A stretch of DNA of 64,000 nt. Source: Acetobacter thailandicus. GTDB taxonomy: Bacteria > Pseudomonadota > Alphaproteobacteria > Acetobacterales > Acetobacteraceae. A program made the translations under genes and the position numbers. The notes under the pieces were generated by a model, which saw nothing but the letters and a program-made list of their open reading frames with translations, was not told the DNA's origin and did not search any database. Below, one piece after another: positions 9,147-18,646 of the stretch. Where the stretch lies: contig NZ_WOSV01000007.1 of the NCBI RefSeq assembly GCF_011516655.1, positions 93,639-157,638 of the forward strand, read 5' to 3'. How positions within the stretch are numbered: position 1 is the first letter of the stretch; each line of letters starts with the position of its first letter.

Positions 9147-10037
9147 ATGACAAAATATGATCATTCCTGGCGCCTTCTTTTCTGTCTCACTATCAACTGT
9201 TTTCTTACCCCAATATTCTGCTTACCGGCTTATGCAGAGTGCCTTGATGATATTCGTCAGGCAGGCATGCTAACGGCTGGCAATGCGCTTCTTGGCGCAC
9301 ACCCCTCCCTCTGGCAGGATAAAGAGGGCGTCTATCATGGTATTGACGCAGACCTTTTACAGGAACTGACCAAAAGGCTGGGTATACCGCACTCACAATT
9401 TATCATCACAGAATGGACCACACTGGTCCCGGGCCTGAAAGTCGGCCGGTGGGATATTATCCTGTCTGACCTGACAATTACTGAAGAGCGCATTGCCTAT
9501 GCGCATATCGCTTACTCACGCCCTTATTTTATGTTGTATGACCGCATTATCGTACCAGAAAACTCCCCTCTTCATACTTTGGATGATCTGAAAAAAGCTA
9601 ACCTGGGGTCTGTGCTGGGCACAACAGATTCAATGACGGCTCATATGCTGGTCGATAAAAATATTGCTGCAAAAGTAAGCGATTTTAATACCTTTGGTGA
9701 CCCGTTTGTTGCCCTGAGAAACAAACAGGTTGATGCTGTCGTTGTCGACCAGGGCACTCTGCAGGCTCAGAAAGAGCACTTTGCAGGACTGCGCACTATC
9801 GGACCTCCACTTTTTTATGAACCCAAACCTGCCTGGAAAGATGCCCAGGCAAAAGCCAGCTACCGTCTGGGCGATGAGGGTATTGTCGTGCGTAACACCT
9901 GCCCTCTGCTGCTTAAAGCTATTAATAAAGCAATGGATGATATGAAACAGGATGGCACGCTTCGCACCATCCTCAGGCGCTACCATGTCTGGGAAGAGTT
10001 GCAGGACCACCTGAACCAGAACGAACAGACGGAGTAA
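9147..10037 (+). CDS. Polar amino-acid ABC transporter, periplasmic binding protein
   Basis: 296 residues from the ATG at 9147, which is preceded by GGAGAAGG. An upstream in-frame start would overlap the PhyH gene by over 100 bases and is less likely. A signal peptide (LLFCLTINCFLTPIFCLPAYA) is followed by a type-3 solute-binding fold: GVYHGIDADLLQELTKRLG, WDIILSDLTITEER, then LGSVLGTTDSM. Family knowledge: captures polar amino acids such as histidine, arginine or glutamine. Permease and ATPase genes follow directly. The HutC-box promoter makes histidine or a derivative the likely ligand, but this is inferred. Confidence 0.9.
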   Translation: MTKYDHSWRLLFCLTINCFLTPIFCLPAYAECLDDIRQAGMLTAGNALLGAHPSLWQDKEGVYHGIDADLLQELTKRLGIPHSQFIITEWTTLVPGLKVGRWDIILSDLTITEERIAYAHIAYSRPYFMLYDRIIVPENSPLHTLDDLKKANLGSVLGTTDSMTAHMLVDKNIAAKVSDFNTFGDPFVALRNKQVDAVVVDQGTLQAQKEHFAGLRTIGPPLFYEPKPAWKDAQAKASYRLGDEGIVVRNTCPLLLKAINKAMDDMKQDGTLRTILRRYHVWEELQDHLNQNEQTE

Positions 10038-10041
10038 CACA

Positions 10042-10755
10042 ATGAGCGTTTTCTGGTCTGAAGTGCATGAATATCTGCCTTTTCTCCTTAGTGGCGCAGA
10101 AGTAACTCTTCAGCTCTCCTTCATCAGCATGGCCGGAGGCATGATACTGGGTTTTCTCACAGCTACAGGGCGGCTGTCCGGCAGTCGCCTCATACGGTGG
10201 CCGCTTGAGGCCTATGTCGAAATCTGGCGTGATACACCCCTTATTGTGCAATTACTGCTTATCTATTTCTCTCTCCCTGAGCTGGGTATTATTCTCCCTG
10301 CGTTCTGGGCTGGTGCACTGGGCCTGACCCTGAACCTGTCAGCCTATCTGTCTGAAGTCTACCGTGCAGCCATTCAGGCTGTTGATGAAGGACAGAAATC
10401 TGCGGCCATTTCGCTGGGCATGTCACCTCTTCAGATTTACCGGCGCCTTATTATTCCTCAGGCTTTTGTTGCTTCTCTCCCCACCCAGGGCGGCTATTTT
10501 ATTGCTTTGCTAAAAGACTGTTCTCTGGTTTCTTTTATCTCTGTCAACGAACTTTTACGACATGCAACAATCGTCATCTCGAACACGTTTGACAGTATGA
10601 ACACGTATCTGATGGTCGCACTGATCTACTTCATCATGAGTTTTACCAGCGCACGCTGTGTCAGCTGGCTTGAACGTAAACTCACCCCTTCACGCCACAC
10701 CAAAGGTGGCGTTGCCAATGTCATGCCAGAAGCTGTGGAAGGGATTACACCATGA
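10042..10755 (+). CDS. Amino-acid ABC transporter permease (HisM/GlnP family)
   Basis: 237 residues with about five membrane helices and the coupling-helix motif in SLGMSPLQIYRRLIIPQAF, preceded by EVYRAAIQAVDEGQ, typical of the His/Glu/Gln/Arg permease family. It starts 4 bases after the binding-protein gene and overlaps the ATPase start by 4 bases. Only one permease gene is present, so the membrane unit is probably a homodimer. It acts in the inner membrane together with its two neighbours. Confidence 0.92.
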   Translation: MSVFWSEVHEYLPFLLSGAEVTLQLSFISMAGGMILGFLTATGRLSGSRLIRWPLEAYVEIWRDTPLIVQLLLIYFSLPELGIILPAFWAGALGLTLNLSAYLSEVYRAAIQAVDEGQKSAAISLGMSPLQIYRRLIIPQAFVASLPTQGGYFIALLKDCSLVSFISVNELLRHATIVISNTFDSMNTYLMVALIYFIMSFTSARCVSWLERKLTPSRHTKGGVANVMPEAVEGITP

Positions 10756-11531
10756 CAACAGCAGCTCCGGTGCTAACGCTACAGCAGGTTTATAAATCAT
10801 ATGGCAGTCACGCTGTTCTGCGCGGTGTTGACCTGACTGTTTTACAGGGAGAGGCTCTTTTTATCATCGGCCCCAGCGGAGGAGGTAAATCTACTTTACT
10901 GCGCTGCATTAACTTTCTCGAACGTCCCGAAGCTGGCAGCATCACCTTTCTGAACCAGAAACTCTGCCAGCACTATCGCTCACACTTTGAAATTGCCCCT
11001 GAAAAACAACTGCGGCAGGCAAGAGCCCGCATGCCTATGGTTTTTCAGCAGTTCAACCTCTTTTCACACCAGACCACCCTGGAAAATGTGATGGAAGCAC
11101 TGTTAACCGTCAAAAAACTCCACAAAGATCAGGCCGTCATACTGGCACGCCACGCGCTGGACAGAGTCCAGATGCTGCAAAAACAAAACAACTACCCCCA
11201 CCAGCTTTCAGGCGGCCAAAAACAACGTGTCGCCATAGCCCGGGCACTGGCGATGGAACCTCCTGTTATTTTGTTTGATGAGCCAACAAGTGCACTTGAC
11301 CCTGAGCTGGTCAGCGGCGTGCAAAGTATTATTCGTGACCTGTCAGCACAGGGGCTGACGCTGCTGACTGTCACACACGACCAGGCCTTTGTACAGTCAA
11401 CCGCACACAAAGTCTGTTTTTATGCTGATGGCCATATCGTGGAAAGCGGCCCGCCAGAGCAGATTTACAACACACCCCGCACTGAACGGGTGCGTCAGTT
11501 TGTTCATTCTGTCAGTGCCCGCCATCACTGA
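10752..11531 (+). CDS. Amino-acid ABC transporter ATPase (HisP/GlnQ family)
   Basis: 259 residues. Walker [11 protein letters not shown]-loop VFQQFNLF, signature LSGGQKQR, Walker [15 protein letters not shown] and H-loop TVTHD are all intact. An insertion of about 20 residues after the Walker A region (near [16 protein letters not shown]) resembles HisP-like ATPases. It energises import of the ligand of the preceding binding protein. It overlaps the permease stop by 4 bases. Confidence 0.94.
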   Translation: MTTAAPVLTLQQVYKSYGSHAVLRGVDLTVLQGEALFIIGPSGGGKSTLLRCINFLERPEAGSITFLNQKLCQHYRSHFEIAPEKQLRQARARMPMVFQQFNLFSHQTTLENVMEALLTVKKLHKDQAVILARHALDRVQMLQKQNNYPHQLSGGQKQRVAIARALAMEPPVILFDEPTSALDPELVSGVQSIIRDLSAQGLTLLTVTHDQAFVQSTAHKVCFYADGHIVESGPPEQIYNTPRTERVRQFVHSVSARHH

Positions 11532-11558
11532 TTTTTATTACGATAAAGAAATATACTA

Positions 11559-13025
11559 ATGCCATATAATACTGCACAGGAAAATACTATTATGCCCACA
11601 GATATCGCTGGCACGCAGGATCACGGCATGACACTTCCATCCACTGAGCAACCCACTACCGGTACAGCCGCAACAATTGAACACAGAACCATCTACCCCA
11701 TTCCTCACTCTGAAAGAATGGGACACCCGCGCGACCTGTTCTCCGTCTGGTTTGGCACGAACACTACTATTCTGACAGTTATTACCGGTGCACTGGCGTC
11801 AGTAGTTTTTCACCTCCCCCTCATGACAGGCTGCCTGGCTCTTTTAGCCGGCAACCTGATTGGCGGTGTCTTTATGGCACTGCATGCGGCACAGGGACCA
11901 CGACTGGGGGTGCCGCAAATGGTACAGACATGTGGGCAGTTTGGCTCCATGGGAGCTGTGCCTATGATTGCCCTGGTGGTCTTTATTTATGTTGGTTTCT
12001 CAGCTTCTAACCTGGTTGTCGGGGGTGAGGGCTTTCAGTTATCTGTGCCATGGCTTGGCTACACAGGCGGCGTTTTGGCTGTCACGGTGCTGTCAGCTTT
12101 CCCTGCCTTCTGGGGGTATCGCACTATTCATGCCATGACAAAAATCATCTCTGTGGCATGCGGAGCCGCCATTATATGGGCACTGGTCGTCGTTATGAGC
12201 AACAGTGACGCCATGGCAACCCTCCATCATTTCGGACACACCACATTATCAGGCTTTATGGGTGCCGTCTCTGTTGCTGCTTTGTGGCAGCTGGCTTACG
12301 CGCCTTATGTATCAGACTACTCACGCTATCTGCCAGACAGCAAACAGGGAGCACAACACGCTTTTCATGCTACATACTGGGGCTCTGCTCTGGGCACAAT
12401 CCTTCCTATGTTTCTTGGTGCAACACTGGGGGCAGTCACACCCCATGGCTCAGATATTCTGCCAACGCTTATGCATTATCTGGGCAGCGGCGGCCCGATT
12501 GTCATGGTTACTCTGATTATCGGCATTACTGTCGCCAATGGTATGAGCATATACTGCGGTAGCCTGTCTTCCCTCATGCTACTGCAAATGGCCTGCCCCA
12601 AACGTCATTTTGGCATGAAAACACGTATGTTGATTACAGCAGGAATCATGCTTTTTGTGCTCGCACTCACTATGCTCATGACGCACAATTTTATGGAGAC
12701 ATATACAGAATTTCTTAATTTTCTGATGATCATTATGATCCCATGGACTGCGATCAACCTGATTGATTACTACCTTGTGCAACATGGCACTTATGATGTC
12801 GCTTCATTTTTTAAAGCGGACGGAGGCCTGTACGGGCGTTATAATACGCCTGCCCTTATATGCTACGTAATTGGCATTGCTGTGCAAATTCCTTTTATAT
12901 CAAATACGTTTTATACCGGCCCTTTTGCCAGCATGATGGATCATACCGATATTTCGTGGGCTGCCGGCCTTATTCTGACATCACTGTTTTATATACTTTC
13001 TATCAAATACCATAAGGTTTCGTAA
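11559..13025 (+). CDS. NCS1-family permease, probable histidine/urocanate or purine-type transporter
   Basis: 488 residues with about 12 membrane helices. Typical NCS1 features are the N-terminal GHPRDLFSVWFGTNTTI, LAYAPYVSDYSRYLP and the late NFLMIIMIPWTAINLIDYY. NCS1 proteins are proton or sodium symporters for cytosine, allantoin, hydantoins and related rings. NCS1-type transporters also sit inside pseudomonad hut operons (general knowledge), so an imidazole-ring substrate such as urocanate is plausible. It is 27 bases after the ABC ATPase in the same operon, which ends at a strong terminator. An internal ATG at 11592, preceded by AGGA, is a possible alternative start. Confidence 0.86.
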   Translation: MPYNTAQENTIMPTDIAGTQDHGMTLPSTEQPTTGTAATIEHRTIYPIPHSERMGHPRDLFSVWFGTNTTILTVITGALASVVFHLPLMTGCLALLAGNLIGGVFMALHAAQGPRLGVPQMVQTCGQFGSMGAVPMIALVVFIYVGFSASNLVVGGEGFQLSVPWLGYTGGVLAVTVLSAFPAFWGYRTIHAMTKIISVACGAAIIWALVVVMSNSDAMATLHHFGHTTLSGFMGAVSVAALWQLAYAPYVSDYSRYLPDSKQGAQHAFHATYWGSALGTILPMFLGATLGAVTPHGSDILPTLMHYLGSGGPIVMVTLIIGITVANGMSIYCGSLSSLMLLQMACPKRHFGMKTRMLITAGIMLFVLALTMLMTHNFMETYTEFLNFLMIIMIPWTAINLIDYYLVQHGTYDVASFFKADGGLYGRYNTPALICYVIGIAVQIPFISNTFYTGPFASMMDHTDISWAAGLILTSLFYILSIKYHKVS

Positions 13026-13062
13026 AAATCATAACCTGAACGAGTTTATCTGACACAACCAG

Positions 13063-13088
13063 GCGCGCAGACACTCTGCGCGCTTTTT
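13063..13088 (+). terminator. Rho-independent terminator of the phyH-NCS1 operon
   Basis: A perfect 8-bp stem GCGCGCAG/CTGCGCGC with a 5-base loop is followed directly by TTTTT. It lies 38 bases after the NCS1 permease stop. Confidence 0.9.
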
Positions 13089-13206
13089 GCTAATCATGCC
13101 TCCAACTCAGGTGCACACTTTATCGCGCAACGTATCATCTTGTTGTTGCTTTAATTTTTCATAAAAACCACATTTAAAAAATATTTCGTAATCGTTTCGA
13201 ATCCTA

Positions 13207-13236
13207 TTGACCTAACTCGTATGGACAACTTAGGGT
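13207..13236 (+). promoter_or_regulatory. Candidate promoter with degenerate HutC box, TonB receptor gene
   Basis: -35 TTGACC (13207-13212), 18-base spacer, -10 TAGGGT (13231-13236). CGTATGGACA (13218-13227) matches 6 of 8 fixed positions of TGTA-N2-TACA. It begins 11 bases after the -35 start, the same register as in the phyH and hutI promoters. Each element alone is weak; the shared geometry is the argument. Confidence 0.4.
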
Positions 13237-13351
13237 TCTTATCGAAATTGGTGCATCAAAATCAAAAATTGCTGAACCAATAGAACAAAAACATATTGTC
13301 TATATCTTTTCTTCTCCTACCCCCATAACTGCACCGGTGGAGTTCAGACGC

Positions 13352-15814
13352 ATGAGACCCAGCACCGTTTCACTGACCAGACTATTACTATTGTCCTCCG
13401 CGTTTATTCCGATAGGCAGCGGTTATGCGCGAGCGGCAACCCCGGTTCATAAAACACCGCACATCACTGCACGAAAACATATTCCACCGGCCAGAAATGC
13501 AAGAATTGTATCTAAAGCCAGTGTAAAACAAAAAACAGTCACACCACAGGAACCTGCAACTTATCTCAGTTCCACATCTGAACAGTTTGAAGTACGCTCA
13601 CATAATGTGCCACATGGTGCTGTGGTCACTATTGGCCAGAAACTTCTGTCTCAGGCTCCGGCAGGTACAAACCCTCTGAAAACTCTGGCACAGCTTCCTG
13701 GCATCATGTTTCAGACAGCACAGCCACAGGGTATTGATGTCTGGTCTAACCAGGTATTTATGCACGGCTTTCAGCAGCAGGAAATCGGGATGACTCTCGA
13801 TGGTATGCCTCTGGGAGAACAGACTGTTCGTAACTATAACGGTCTCAATACTATTCAGGCTATTTCGTCAGAAAACGTTGCCCGCATTGTTGTGTCTGAA
13901 TCAGCCGGAGCCGAATCTGTTGCAGCGACAAACAACCTTGGCGGTTCGTTTTCCTACATCTCACGCGACCCCGCTCATAAATTTGGCGGCACCGTCACAC
14001 AGGGTTTTGGCAGCTACGCAAACTTCCATACCTTTGCCCGTGTTGACAGTGGCGACCTCAACAGCACCGGCACACGTTTTTATGCCTCTTACATGCGACA
14101 GGACGGACAAATCTGGAAAGGCACCGGTGATCAGTTCATGCAGCAGGTCAACGCCAAATTTGTGCAGCCGGTTGGTGAAAGCAGCAGTATATCAGCCTTT
14201 TTTGACTGGGCAGACCTTCACCAGTTTTCGACTCCTGATGTCTCTCCCGAAATGCTCAGTAATGTCGGCTATAAAACAACTAATTATTATAACGGTAAGC
14301 AAAGCGGCCTTCAGGCAGCTATTAACGCCGCAAACGGTATATTTCCTCCTGGTTTTAATAAGCTCAAAGACCCGGAAGATTCTGCCTATTATGATGCCGT
14401 GCTGAATACTGATGATACATTTGGCGGCATTAAATCTCATATGCAGCTGACTGATAAACTCACCTGGGACACAACAGCCTACGGGCACGGAGAAACAAAC
14501 CAGACAACCTGGACCACACCTTATTATTCATCACCTAACGGCTCACCATTGTCTGAGCTGGTCAAAGAACCCTCTATTCGTCGCTTTGGTATTCTTTCTC
14601 AGCTACATTACAATATTGCACATAACGATATCAGCGGTGGCGTGTGGTATGAAAATAACCATTACCAGTCAAATATGTTCGCATATGAAATGCCAAATAT
14701 CGTTGATGGCCAGCTGACATCTGCCATTCCTAACCCCCTTGGGCACTGGTCAAACCCGTTCGCAAAAATTTATAACCAGACATATAATACCAATACATTC
14801 ACAGCCTTTGTTCAGGACACCTATCGTATCCTGCCCAATCTGGCCCTACATTTTGGTTTCAAATCAGTGCTGGCAACAACGCGCGTAGGCAATGGTTTTA
14901 TTAATGACGATTATTATGGCGCAGGCTCTAATATTGCCAGTGGCGTTGGTCTGACCACATCAAAACCATTCCTGCCACACATCAGTGCTGACTGGCACTT
15001 CCTGAAACATCATGAACTCTATTTTGATATTTCAGAAAACGTGCATACCTATGCACAATCTGGCTACAAACTCTCCAACTCCCCTTTTGCCATCTCCCAA
15101 ACTGCGTTTGATGCTGGTCGCAACTCATTTAAACCAGAAACTGACTGGACCTATGCGCTGGGCTACCGGTACAATAGCCGCTTTGTCGGGGCGTCGGTTT
15201 ATGCCTATCGCACAAACTTTAATAACCGACTGCAGCAAATCACTTCCGGTTCAGCCGTTAATCCTGTCTCTACAGTGTCTAACGTTGGTGGCGTAACCAT
15301 GAATGGTGTAGATGCAGCCATTACAATCATGCCGATCAGGAACCTCTCTTTTACAAACAGCATCAGCTATGACCACGCCACTTACGATAATAACCTGACT
15401 GAAGCCGGCACATCTTATGGTACAAAAGGCAAGCAAATCGTTAACTATCCACGATTTATGTATAAAACACGTCTTTCATACGAATGGCGGGGTGTAACGG
15501 CTTATGTCGATGCCAACTATATCGGCAAGCGTAACTACAGCTATACCGGTGATGTCAAAATTCCTGGTTACTGGCTCAGTAATCTTGGCGTTCAGTATAA
15601 TTTTGGCAAGCTTGAAGCCTTCCGCAACTCTGTTTCAGCGGTAAAAGACCTTACACTCAGCTTTAGCATCACAAACCTGCAAAATAACCGCTACATTTCA
15701 ACAATGGGCGAAAACGGCAATCCTCTCAGCACAGGCCAGGGCGCGCTGGCTTATCAGTCTATGCTGGTTGGCGCACCGCGTATGTTCTTTGGCTCACTGA
15801 GTGCTAATTTCTGA
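13352..15814 (+). CDS. TonB-dependent outer-membrane receptor
   Basis: About 820 residues from the ATG at 13352, chosen because GGTGGAG lies 9 bases upstream; a GTG at 13337 is the alternative. The signal peptide ends about SGYARA. A plug domain follows (LKTLAQLPGIMFQTAQPQG, then MTLDGMPLGEQ), and then a long beta-barrel ending in the terminal phenylalanine of FGSLSANF. Such receptors import scarce or bulky ligands (metal chelates, some sugars and peptides) using TonB energy. It stands alone between the accessory transport operon and the hut core, behind a candidate HutC-type promoter. The ligand may be a histidine-containing chelate or peptide; siderophore uptake is the conservative alternative. 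Confidence 0.9.
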   Translation: MRPSTVSLTRLLLLSSAFIPIGSGYARAATPVHKTPHITARKHIPPARNARIVSKASVKQKTVTPQEPATYLSSTSEQFEVRSHNVPHGAVVTIGQKLLSQAPAGTNPLKTLAQLPGIMFQTAQPQGIDVWSNQVFMHGFQQQEIGMTLDGMPLGEQTVRNYNGLNTIQAISSENVARIVVSESAGAESVAATNNLGGSFSYISRDPAHKFGGTVTQGFGSYANFHTFARVDSGDLNSTGTRFYASYMRQDGQIWKGTGDQFMQQVNAKFVQPVGESSSISAFFDWADLHQFSTPDVSPEMLSNVGYKTTNYYNGKQSGLQAAINAANGIFPPGFNKLKDPEDSAYYDAVLNTDDTFGGIKSHMQLTDKLTWDTTAYGHGETNQTTWTTPYYSSPNGSPLSELVKEPSIRRFGILSQLHYNIAHNDISGGVWYENNHYQSNMFAYEMPNIVDGQLTSAIPNPLGHWSNPFAKIYNQTYNTNTFTAFVQDTYRILPNLALHFGFKSVLATTRVGNGFINDDYYGAGSNIASGVGLTTSKPFLPHISADWHFLKHHELYFDISENVHTYAQSGYKLSNSPFAISQTAFDAGRNSFKPETDWTYALGYRYNSRFVGASVYAYRTNFNNRLQQITSGSAVNPVSTVSNVGGVTMNGVDAAITIMPIRNLSFTNSISYDHATYDNNLTEAGTSYGTKGKQIVNYPRFMYKTRLSYEWRGVTAYVDANYIGKRNYSYTGDVKIPGYWLSNLGVQYNFGKLEAFRNSVSAVKDLTLSFSITNLQNNRYISTMGENGNPLSTGQGALAYQSMLVGAPRMFFGSLSANF

Positions 15815-15823
15815 TATGTAACT

Positions 15824-15861
15824 AAAAAAAACCCCTGTTATCATAAGCTGATCACAGGGGT
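15824..15861 (-). terminator. Terminator of the FMN dehydrogenase gene
   Basis: An 8-bp perfect stem ACCCCTGT/ACAGGGGT lies next to a run of eight A on the plus strand, which becomes the U-tract for minus-strand transcription. It lies between convergent genes and could also hinder transcripts from the TonB receptor gene. Confidence 0.88.
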
Positions 15862-15881
15862 ATACAGAGCAAAAAACAAAA

Positions 15882-17030
15882 TCATTTTTGCCGTTTTAAT
15901 ACATCCACACCAGCTAAACGCAAACTTTCAACACTGTTGTGCCCTGAGAGGGCAAACACATCATATATCTCCCGGCGCAGCAGGGAGATCATCTCCCTGA
16001 CCCCGGACTCTCCTCCTGCAGCAACTGCCCAGGCCCATGGCCTGCCTGATGCTGTAAGTGAAGCCCCCTGCGCAAGAGATGTTACAACATCACCACCACG
16101 GCGAATACCACTATCGATCACCACAGAACAATCCTGTCCGGCTGATTGTACAATCTCAGGCAAAACAGCAAGGGTTGCAGGTGCGGGGTCAAGCTGCCGG
16201 CCTCCATGATTAGAAACTATAACGGCATCAGCCCCGGCAGCCACACAACGTGAGGCATCATCAGCATGCATAATGCCTTTAACAAGCAGCTGACCGCTCC
16301 ACTGTGCTCTGAACCATTCAAGGTCACGCCATGTCAGACCAGGGTCAATTTGCGATGCAGCATTCTTTGCCTGCTCAAGCAAAGAATGCCCCATGCCATA
16401 GGCACTTAAATTACGCAGCTGAGGCATACCATGACGCGCCATGCCAGCACCCCAGCGCCAGGCTGCCGCAAAAGAGGCCAGCTGAGCCAGAGATGGCTTA
16501 CTGAGCCGCCTGAAACCATTACGCTCATCACGTGGCCGCAGTGGGGTAACAGGCGTATCTACTGTGAAAATAAGCGTACGCACACCACATTTACGCGCAC
16601 GCTCCATCATATCACGGGTTATATCACGGTCACGAAAAACATAAATCTGAGCCAGAACATCCGCGCCCGGCACCCGGCATATTTCTTCAAGTGACGCGAT
16701 TGAAAATGTTGATACACAAAAAGGAATTTTTTCTTTTGCCGCAGCTCGTGCAGCCATCAGATCACCACCCTGACGCATCATTCCCGCAAAACCAACCGGT
16801 GCCAGCATAAAAGGAGCGGAACAGTCATAACCAAGCCACTGCGTTGTTGTTGATACAGATGATACATCACGAAGACAACGTGGTTTGATCGTCCATTTTC
16901 TGAACTCATCCCGATTAGCCTGGAGTGTTCTTTCTTCATGGGCACCACCTGCCACATAGTCACGAAATAACCGCGGGAGGAATTTTTCTGCTTTTTTCTG
17001 TAACTCTGCACTATCAACACAGGCCATCAT
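15882..17030 (-). CDS. FMN-dependent L-2-hydroxyacid dehydrogenase (LldD/mandelate dehydrogenase family)
   Basis: 382 residues, the family's usual length. Visible active-site residues are Y130, D158 in TVDTP, K251 in VKGI, and H275 with R278 in SNHGGRQLD; the FMN phosphate loop is around DSGIRRGGDV. The family oxidises L-lactate, mandelate or other L-2-hydroxyacids and reduces quinone or oxygen. It starts 58 bases after the hutH stop with that gene's terminator in between, so it may be transcribed by read-through. With the D-specific FAD enzyme at 5437-6822 it would let the locus handle both isomers of a hydroxyacid; imidazolelactate is a speculative candidate. Confidence 0.88.
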   Translation of the reverse strand: MMACVDSAELQKKAEKFLPRLFRDYVAGGAHEERTLQANRDEFRKWTIKPRCLRDVSSVSTTTQWLGYDCSAPFMLAPVGFAGMMRQGGDLMAARAAAKEKIPFCVSTFSIASLEEICRVPGADVLAQIYVFRDRDITRDMMERARKCGVRTLIFTVDTPVTPLRPRDERNGFRRLSKPSLAQLASFAAAWRWGAGMARHGMPQLRNLSAYGMGHSLLEQAKNAASQIDPGLTWRDLEWFRAQWSGQLLVKGIMHADDASRCVAAGADAVIVSNHGGRQLDPAPATLAVLPEIVQSAGQDCSVVIDSGIRRGGDVVTSLAQGASLTASGRPWAWAVAAGGESGVREMISLLRREIYDVFALSGHNSVESLRLAGVDVLKRQK

Positions 17031-17043
17031 AACCTCTCAATAC

Positions 17044-17070
17044 AAAAAACCCCCGGACAATGCCGGGGGC
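17044..17070 (-). terminator. Terminator after hutH
   Basis: The 7-bp stem CCCCCGG/CCGGGGG with a 6-base loop is preceded on the plus strand by six A, giving a U-tract on the minus strand. It separates hutUH from the FMN dehydrogenase gene. Confidence 0.88.
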
Positions 17071-17088
17071 AGGAGCAGAACTATAGGC

Positions 17089-18642
17089 TCAGACAGCACT
17101 ACACTCCGGCAATGGCACAAACTCCTTCACTCTGTCAGCTATCACTCCACCAGCTATCAGCTCACGCATTGCTTCAATATCCGGGGTAAAAAGCCTGTCC
17201 TGTGCAAAAAAGGCAATTTTCTCACGCACAGCATCCTTTGCCACAGAAAGCGGGCGCGATGTGAGCAACGGCGCAAGAAAATCAAGCCCCTGCACTGCTG
17301 CCAGCCCTTCAATAGCAATAATCGTACAAACATTATCCACTATATCTTCCAGGCGTCTGGCTGCAAAAGTTGCCATACTGACATGGTCTTCCTGGTTAGC
17401 AGAGGTTGGCAGGCTATCAACACTGGCCGGGTGCGCCAGCGTTTTATTCTCTGACGCCAGAGCTGCAGCTGTAACCTGTGCAATCATAAAACCAGAATTC
17501 AGGCCACTCTCTTTAACCAGGAAGGGTGGCAGACCACTCATCTGTGCATCCATCAGCATAGCAAGACGACGCTCAGAAATTGCACCCACCTCAGAAACAG
17601 CTATTGCGATTGTATCTGCTGCAATAGCCACTGGTTCAGCATGGAAATTGCCACCTGAAATCATTTCATCTGTTTCTGCAAAATGAATGGGGTTGTCAGA
17701 GACCGCATTGGCTTCAATAACCAGCGTTCTGGCCGCATTACGCAACGTATCAAGACATGCACCCATAACCTGAGGCTGACACCGCAGGCAGTACGGATCC
17801 TGAACGCGCTCATCTTCCTCCCTGTGTGAATCACGAATGGAGGAATTCTCAAGCAGACTACGATATACAGCCGCCGTTTCTATCTGCCCGCGCTGCCCGC
17901 GCAGCACGTGCAGGCGCGGGTCAAAAGGAGCATCTGTGCCCCGTGCGGCATCAAGCGTCAGACCACCGGCAATAAGAGCTGCCTGGAACACACGCTCAGC
18001 CTTAAACAGACCAGACAATGCCAGCGCCGTTGAAGCCTGCGTGCCATTAAGCAACGCCAGTCCTTCCTTCGGGCCAAGCTCAACCGGCGTCAGACCGGCA
18101 GCCTGCAGTGCCTCTGCTCCGGTCATTTTCTGACCTTTATAAAAGGCATGCCCTTCGCCAATAACAACTGCACTCATATGTGCCAGAGGAGCAAGGTCAC
18201 CTGATGCACCCACTGACCCTTTTTCAGGGATAACCGGTATAACCCCACGATTCAGCATCGCCAGCAGCAGGGTAACAACCTCTTTGCGCACGCCGGAGAA
18301 CCCTCTTGCCAGACCATTAGCCTTAAGCAGCAAAATCAGTCTGACCACAGCCTCGTTCATTGGCGCGCCAATACCAGCAGCATGGCTCAGCACAAGATTA
18401 CGCTGCAGCTCTTTCAGTTTATCATCCGGGATACGGGTTTTTGCCAGCTTACCAAAGCCTGTATTCACACCGTAAACCGGCTCACCTCGTGCAACAATAC
18501 GCTCAACCGACAAAGCAGCAACGTCAAGCACCTTACCTGCCTCGGCAGATAACTCTATCTGCATGGAAGGCGAGAAAAAGAAAGAGCGCATATCTGCATA
18601 AGTCAGCTGACCAGGGAGCAGTATAAAAGATGATGCAGTCAT
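17089..18642 (-). CDS. hutH: Histidine ammonia-lyase
   Basis: 517 residues from the ATG at 18642. This start lies just after the hutU stop and has GAGG close upstream; a GTG 15 bases earlier would overlap hutU. The MIO prosthetic group forms from A146-S147-G148 within KGSVGASGDLAPLAHMS. Other family motifs seen are YGVNTGFGKLA and LLNGTQASTALAL. It removes ammonia from L-histidine to give urocanate, the first step of histidine degradation, in the cytoplasm. It is the last gene of the minus-strand hut run and is followed by a terminator. Confidence 0.96.
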   Translation of the reverse strand: MTASSFILLPGQLTYADMRSFFFSPSMQIELSAEAGKVLDVAALSVERIVARGEPVYGVNTGFGKLAKTRIPDDKLKELQRNLVLSHAAGIGAPMNEAVVRLILLLKANGLARGFSGVRKEVVTLLLAMLNRGVIPVIPEKGSVGASGDLAPLAHMSAVVIGEGHAFYKGQKMTGAEALQAAGLTPVELGPKEGLALLNGTQASTALALSGLFKAERVFQAALIAGGLTLDAARGTDAPFDPRLHVLRGQRGQIETAAVYRSLLENSSIRDSHREEDERVQDPYCLRCQPQVMGACLDTLRNAARTLVIEANAVSDNPIHFAETDEMISGGNFHAEPVAIAADTIAIAVSEVGAISERRLAMLMDAQMSGLPPFLVKESGLNSGFMIAQVTAAALASENKTLAHPASVDSLPTSANQEDHVSMATFAARRLEDIVDNVCTIIAIEGLAAVQGLDFLAPLLTSRPLSVAKDAVREKIAFFAQDRLFTPDIEAMRELIAGGVIADRVKEFVPLPECSAV

Positions 18643-18646
18643 GCCC

